Source of the DNA: Methylonatrum sp040877625 | Lineage (GTDB): Bacteria; Pseudomonadota; Gammaproteobacteria; Nitrococcales; Aquisalimonadaceae | Direction: 5' to 3' | Assembly: GCA_040877625.1 (NCBI GenBank) | Contig: JBBDNK010000017.1 | Coordinates: 1 to 64,000 of the forward strand | DNA: 64,000 bases | Shown: positions 60,587 through 64,000 of the stretch, piece after piece | Layout of the letters: every line of letters starts with the position of its first letter | Numbering within the stretch: position 1 is the stretch's first letter | Translations under genes and position numbers: made by a program | The notes under the pieces: model-generated | The model's database searches: none | Told to the model about the DNA's origin: nothing | Seen by the model: the letters and a program-made list of their open reading frames with translations, nothing else

Positions 60587-62914
60587 TCAACGCTCGGCGT
60601 CGTCGAAATCCCCTCCGTGTTTGGGGTTCGCCCTGGCATCGTCCGGCTGCTCCTCGCCTTCCGGCGAGGGCAGTTTCTCAGCCGTCTGGCGCTCCTGCAA
60701 GACAACCGGGGCCGGCGGCGCGGAACCGTCCTTGTCCTGACCGAAATACAAGGTGAGATGGGGGAACGGGATCTCGATTCCCGCCGCATCCAGATGCCGC
60801 TTCACCAGTCGGTTGTACTCGCGGCCAACCGCCCACTGCGCGCCCGGCAGGGTCTTGATGCGTACCCGGATGTTCACCGAGCTGTCGGCGAGCGCGGTAA
60901 CGCCATGAACCTCAAGTTCGCCAAGCACCTTTGATCGCTGCTCCGGGTCCGACACCAGCTCATCGAACGCCTCCCGCAGTCGCACGATCACATCGTCCGT
61001 GTTCTCCCGGTAGGCCACACCGTATTCGCCTACGTGATAGGCGAAATCGCGCATGTAATTGGACACGTTATCCACCGAAGAGAACGGGATCAAATGGTAC
61101 GTACCGGCCAGATCACGGATGCCCAGTGAACGGATGGTGAGCCGCTCGGCGGTGCCGGTGATGCCGGCGGCGGTAATCACATCGCCGGTATTGATGGCAT
61201 TCTCCATCTGAATGAACACGCCGGTGATTATGTCCTGCACCAGCTTCTGTGCACCGAAACCGATGGCCAGGCCAAGCACACCGGCACCGGCGATCAATGG
61301 GCCGATGTTGATGCCGATTTCCGAGAGCACGATCATCAGCGTCATGATGATCAGCGTCACCGCCACCGCGTTGCGGAAGATCGTCAACAGGGTCTTTTCT
61401 CGCGCGGTGGGCTCACCATGACCGGCGTCAGGATTGAGGCGATGTTCGATCCAGCTCGCCAGACCAATCCACAATGCCGTGGCCGTGGTGACGATAAGGG
61501 CCACCGTAACCGCGGTGACAACGGTGTGCATGCCGACCTCGGAGCCCAGCCATGACGCCAGATTGAACAGCCCCCAGGCATCCAGCACCAGGGCAATCAC
61601 CACGACCAGAATAACCAGGCGCATGATCTTGAGCGCCATCGGGATAAAGCCATTAAGCCGTTCCTCGAGCATCGGGAAGCGCTGCCGGGTCTCTTCCGGG
61701 ACATGTAGCTGACGGCTGATGATCTGGCTCAGCACCACCGACAGAAACACCCCGCCTGCAATTGCCATCAGCGTCTGCACGGTCGCCTGCAGAATCAGCG
61801 GCAGAGCATCCTCGGGGCGTAGCAGGGTCGCTACACCAAGCAATGCAAAGTAGGCGATGATGACGAGGTGCCAGCTACGGGCAAGCATGCCCAGCATGAC
61901 GCGCGTGACGGCAAACCTGGCATTGAGCGCCCGCGCCTTGAGCTGCTTGGCGACGCGGACGCGATTCTGGAGGACGATCACCAGCGTGTACAGGAAGGCG
62001 ATGATCATGATGAGCAGCGCCGCAACACGCCCCAGCGCTGGCGCCAGCTGAACATTGATCATCGGTACAACCAGCAGCATACCGTAGCCGACGATGCCGC
62101 TGAGCCGTGCCAGCCACGCATTCCAGTAGGCTGCCTCCTCGGCTGGCATGGGCAACAAGCGCAGACCGTCATCCTTTGACGCGAACACCATGCGGATCAC
62201 GGACTTGAACACCTCGACCAGCAAAAAGGCGTTCAGAAACAGCGATTCCAGCGTCGTCAGGGCACCCATGCCGCCAACGACAAACAGTGCCAGCAGGTAG
62301 CCGCCGACCCACGCCGTCACTATCACCAGCAGGTCCAGGACCAGCGCACCGATAACGGCCACCGCCCGGCGCAGCAGCGGACTGCCGGCCGTATTCTGCA
62401 GCGCCCAGGCACCGGTCCTGGCGAAAAGCGGCCGGACCAGACGCCGCAGCACAAGGAAGAGCGCCACGGTTGCAACAATAACCAGCGCCAGATTGAGCGC
62501 GGCAGCCGCCACGTCTGAATAGTCCGGAGATGATTCCGCTTCGCCCAGTGCGGAGAGTGCCGCCATGCCGGCATTGAACTCGGCCACCACTCCCTGGGCA
62601 AACGCCTGCGTTCCACCAGCCAGCTGACCGGCGAATGAACCTGGCGCTTCCCCCTCGCCGGGCTTTCCGGCATCGTCCCGTGCAGCCGCCGAAGAATCAT
62701 CCTGCGCGGCCAGCTGACGTAGATCTTCGATCAATCTGGAGCGTGCCTGGTCATCTTCCAGTATGTCCGCCAGAACGTCGTAGGACGCGCTATCCGATGA
62801 AGTACCGACACCCTCGCCGGACTGGGCAATGACCGCTCCGGAAACCAGCAAGGCCATGAACGCAAGCAATCGGATAAACGGATACAGTGCCCGAGGCAGG
62901 TGAGAAATAGTCAC
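60587..62914 (-). CDS. large mechanosensitive channel, MscS family (YbiO-like)
   Basis: A 775-residue inner-membrane protein: a signal peptide (about 1-31), a periplasmic domain (32-140), roughly nine or ten membrane helices, and the MscS channel module (about 500-720). The pore helix is rich in Gly/Ala (GPLIAGAGVLGLAIGFGAQKLVQDIITGVFIQMENAINTGD), which is diagnostic. The size resembles E. coli YbiO, a large MscS homologue. It protects cells against hypo-osmotic shock. The start is GTG 62914, eight bases after GGAGA. Confidence 0.92.
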   Translation of the reverse strand: MTISHLPRALYPFIRLLAFMALLVSGAVIAQSGEGVGTSSDSASYDVLADILEDDQARSRLIEDLRQLAAQDDSSAAARDDAGKPGEGEAPGSFAGQLAGGTQAFAQGVVAEFNAGMAALSALGEAESSPDYSDVAAAALNLALVIVATVALFLVLRRLVRPLFARTGAWALQNTAGSPLLRRAVAVIGALVLDLLVIVTAWVGGYLLALFVVGGMGALTTLESLFLNAFLLVEVFKSVIRMVFASKDDGLRLLPMPAEEAAYWNAWLARLSGIVGYGMLLVVPMINVQLAPALGRVAALLIMIIAFLYTLVIVLQNRVRVAKQLKARALNARFAVTRVMLGMLARSWHLVIIAYFALLGVATLLRPEDALPLILQATVQTLMAIAGGVFLSVVLSQIISRQLHVPEETRQRFPMLEERLNGFIPMALKIMRLVILVVVIALVLDAWGLFNLASWLGSEVGMHTVVTAVTVALIVTTATALWIGLASWIEHRLNPDAGHGEPTAREKTLLTIFRNAVAVTLIIMTLMIVLSEIGINIGPLIAGAGVLGLAIGFGAQKLVQDIITGVFIQMENAINTGDVITAAGITGTAERLTIRSLGIRDLAGTYHLIPFSSVDNVSNYMRDFAYHVGEYGVAYRENTDDVIVRLREAFDELVSDPEQRSKVLGELEVHGVTALADSSVNIRVRIKTLPGAQWAVGREYNRLVKRHLDAAGIEIPFPHLTLYFGQDKDGSAPPAPVVLQERQTAEKLPSPEGEEQPDDARANPKHGGDFDDAER

Positions 62915-63223
62915 GAGACCATCTCCAGATTGACGTTATTGGATTATGTTCGGCTTACACACGGTGCCGACTTCCTTCTCCGGACAACGAATCCGCCCGG
63001 TAAGGCATGCCCATCATACGGAAGCCTGGCTGCAGGTCATCGGATTTGTTCAATGTCGGACCAGTGGCGCAAGCAGCCACTATACAGGCCGGCTGGTGCT
63101 CACCATAACAGATGATCGCCGACTGGAATGTCGGATTCATTGCGCGGGCGCGCGGACAAGCCCCGAGGCTGCCGGTCAAGGAAGCCGGGCCGAGGACAGG
63201 GTACGGTCCGGGATGAGACGACT
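62915..63223. other. 309-bp intergenic gap
   Basis: Lies between the start of the MscS gene and the end of the M23 peptidase gene on the same strand. It must hold the mscS promoter; an AT-rich patch near 62935-62950 is the best place for a -10 box, but no convincing pair can be given. CCGAC/GTCGG near 63118-63138 is a small hairpin. No reading frame looks coding. Confidence 0.4.
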
Positions 63224-64000
63224 CTATTCGCGCAGGCCGCGCGCGTTATGTGCGAGCGTAGCGTTTGCATTCGCCGGTGCCAGCCAGTCGCGGTGTACGA
63301 AGCCGGACCGCCCATCGCCGAGATGGACACGCTTCCATGGCCCGGCGGTCGCGGCCACCACCTGAACGACGCTGCCGTCAGGCAGCGTATCGATCAGGTT
63401 TGCCTTGCGTGACGGCGCCGCCCGCAGGCGCAGCTGATCGACAATGACTTCCCGCGGCCCCGGGACCGGCGGATTTCGGTCCAGCAGATCGGCCATCAGA
63501 AAACCCGCCGCCGGAGCCGGCTGCAGGAACGGCAGCGGGTCCACCGCGCCGTGCCCGGCATGATAGATGCCGAAGTGCAGGTGCGAGGGCGTATTCCGGG
63601 CGTTACCGGTATTGCCCACCGTACCCAGCAGCCGCCCTGCCTCCACCCAGACCCGGTCGGGCACCGCGATGGTATCCAGGTGTGCATAGTAGTACTTCAT
63701 GGCGGAGCCGGGCTTCATAAGCCAGACCACGTTACCGCCATGAAGCGTCTGGTCGGTTCTCACGTAGCCGGAGGTTACGGCATGGACCGGGGCACCCCGG
63801 TCCATAAATACATCCACTCCTTCATGCAGCCGTGTGCCTCCACCGCGCCTGTCGCCGAAATAGCTCCAGATCCGATCCAGCCCTGCGCCCGCAACCGGAA
63901 ACAGCAGGCTGCCGCCGCGAGAAATCTCCAACTGATAGCTCACGGTCTCCGCGACTTCCGGGTGCAGCAGCACCAGGTAGTCTTGCGCCTTCTGCGCGGT
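63224..64000 (-). CDS. M23 family peptidase with SH3-like domain (5' end outside window)
   Basis: The visible 259 codons are the C-terminal part of an exported LytM/M23 metallopeptidase; the frame runs open through the window edge, so the start is missing. Zinc ligands are in LHEGVDVFMDRGAPV (HxxxD) and SHLHFGIYH (HxH). An SH3b-type domain follows (LRLRAAPSRKANLIDTLPDGSVVQVVAA...GFVHRDWLAP), which would bind the cell wall. The enzyme probably cuts peptidoglycan cross-bridges or is an activator of amidases. Confidence 0.88.
   Translation of the reverse strand, partial: TAQKAQDYLVLLHPEVAETVSYQLEISRGGSLLFPVAGAGLDRIWSYFGDRRGGGTRLHEGVDVFMDRGAPVHAVTSGYVRTDQTLHGGNVVWLMKPGSAMKYYYAHLDTIAVPDRVWVEAGRLLGTVGNTGNARNTPSHLHFGIYHAGHGAVDPLPFLQPAPAAGFLMADLLDRNPPVPGPREVIVDQLRLRAAPSRKANLIDTLPDGSVVQVVAATAGPWKRVHLGDGRSGFVHRDWLAPANANATLAHNARGLRE

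Noticed and set aside
1..64000. CRISPR arrays, tRNA or rRNA genes, transposase genes
   Set aside because: No regular spaced repeats, no tRNA cloverleaf with a TTCGAATC-type arm, and no transposase or integrase motif was seen.

Overview
The window is a high-GC, gene-dense stretch of bacterial chromosome, most likely from a gammaproteobacterium. Supporting points are the adjacent fabA-fabB pair, YcgN and YajG homologues, RF3, an MtfA homologue, a BirA-type biotin operator, sigma-54 promoter architecture, and an aa3/caa3 oxidase cluster laid out with small helper genes as in Pseudomonas and Chromatiales. An Ectothiorhodospiraceae- or Halomonas-like halophile or alkaliphile would fit, but this is inferred from gene content only. 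I see no rRNA, tRNA, CRISPR array, prophage or insertion sequence.

Layout. 1-7.2 kb: PIN-PhoH ATPase, AEC transporter, periplasmic sugar dehydrogenase, a small operon (YajG-like lipoprotein, DUF3108 protein, EamA exporter) and a shikimate-kinase-like gene. 7.3-14.6 kb: two giant tandem paralogues of unknown function with a duplicated upstream region. These are the main unexplained genes of the window. 14.6-21.5 kb: DUF4139 protein, MgtE magnesium channel and an unusual 1167-residue flavoprotein. 21.6-31.4 kb: CHASE-PAS-GGDEF diguanylate cyclase, retropepsin-like protein, MtfA-like peptidase, TraB/GumN protein, RF3, tandem YcgN paralogues and a DUF938 methyltransferase. 31.4-37.7 kb: a complete sigma-54 circuit (histidine kinase, NtrC-type regulator, enhancer-like palindrome, -24/-12 promoter, DUF4168 target), then fabA-fabB and an OmpA-like lipoprotein. 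37.7-40.5 kb: a degenerate EAL protein and a PEBP protein. 40.6-49.4 kb: cytochrome c oxidase subunits with their haem A and copper assembly factors, including a 40-codon gene that is easily missed. 49.6-54.2 kb: bioB-bioF-bioC-bioD (no bioH) divergent from comF, with a BirA box over the bioB -35 and the comF start. 54.3-64 kb: purine permease, ECF sigma/anti-sigma cassette with a charged exported protein, TPR/beta-barrel outer-membrane protein, RhlE helicase, MscS channel, and an M23 peptidase cut by the window edge.

Repeats. Two dispersed elements of about 185 bp (4030-4219 and 27632-27813) fold into one long basal stem carrying two hairpins with ANGGAN loops. Their stems differ in sequence between copies yet stay complementary, and both lie between convergent genes. 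A separate 26-bp REP-like palindrome occurs three times, identically (55.7, 55.8 and 60.5 kb).

The most promising leads are the paired giant proteins and the covarying hairpin element. The sigma-54/DUF4168 circuit and the BirA box are well supported regulatory predictions.
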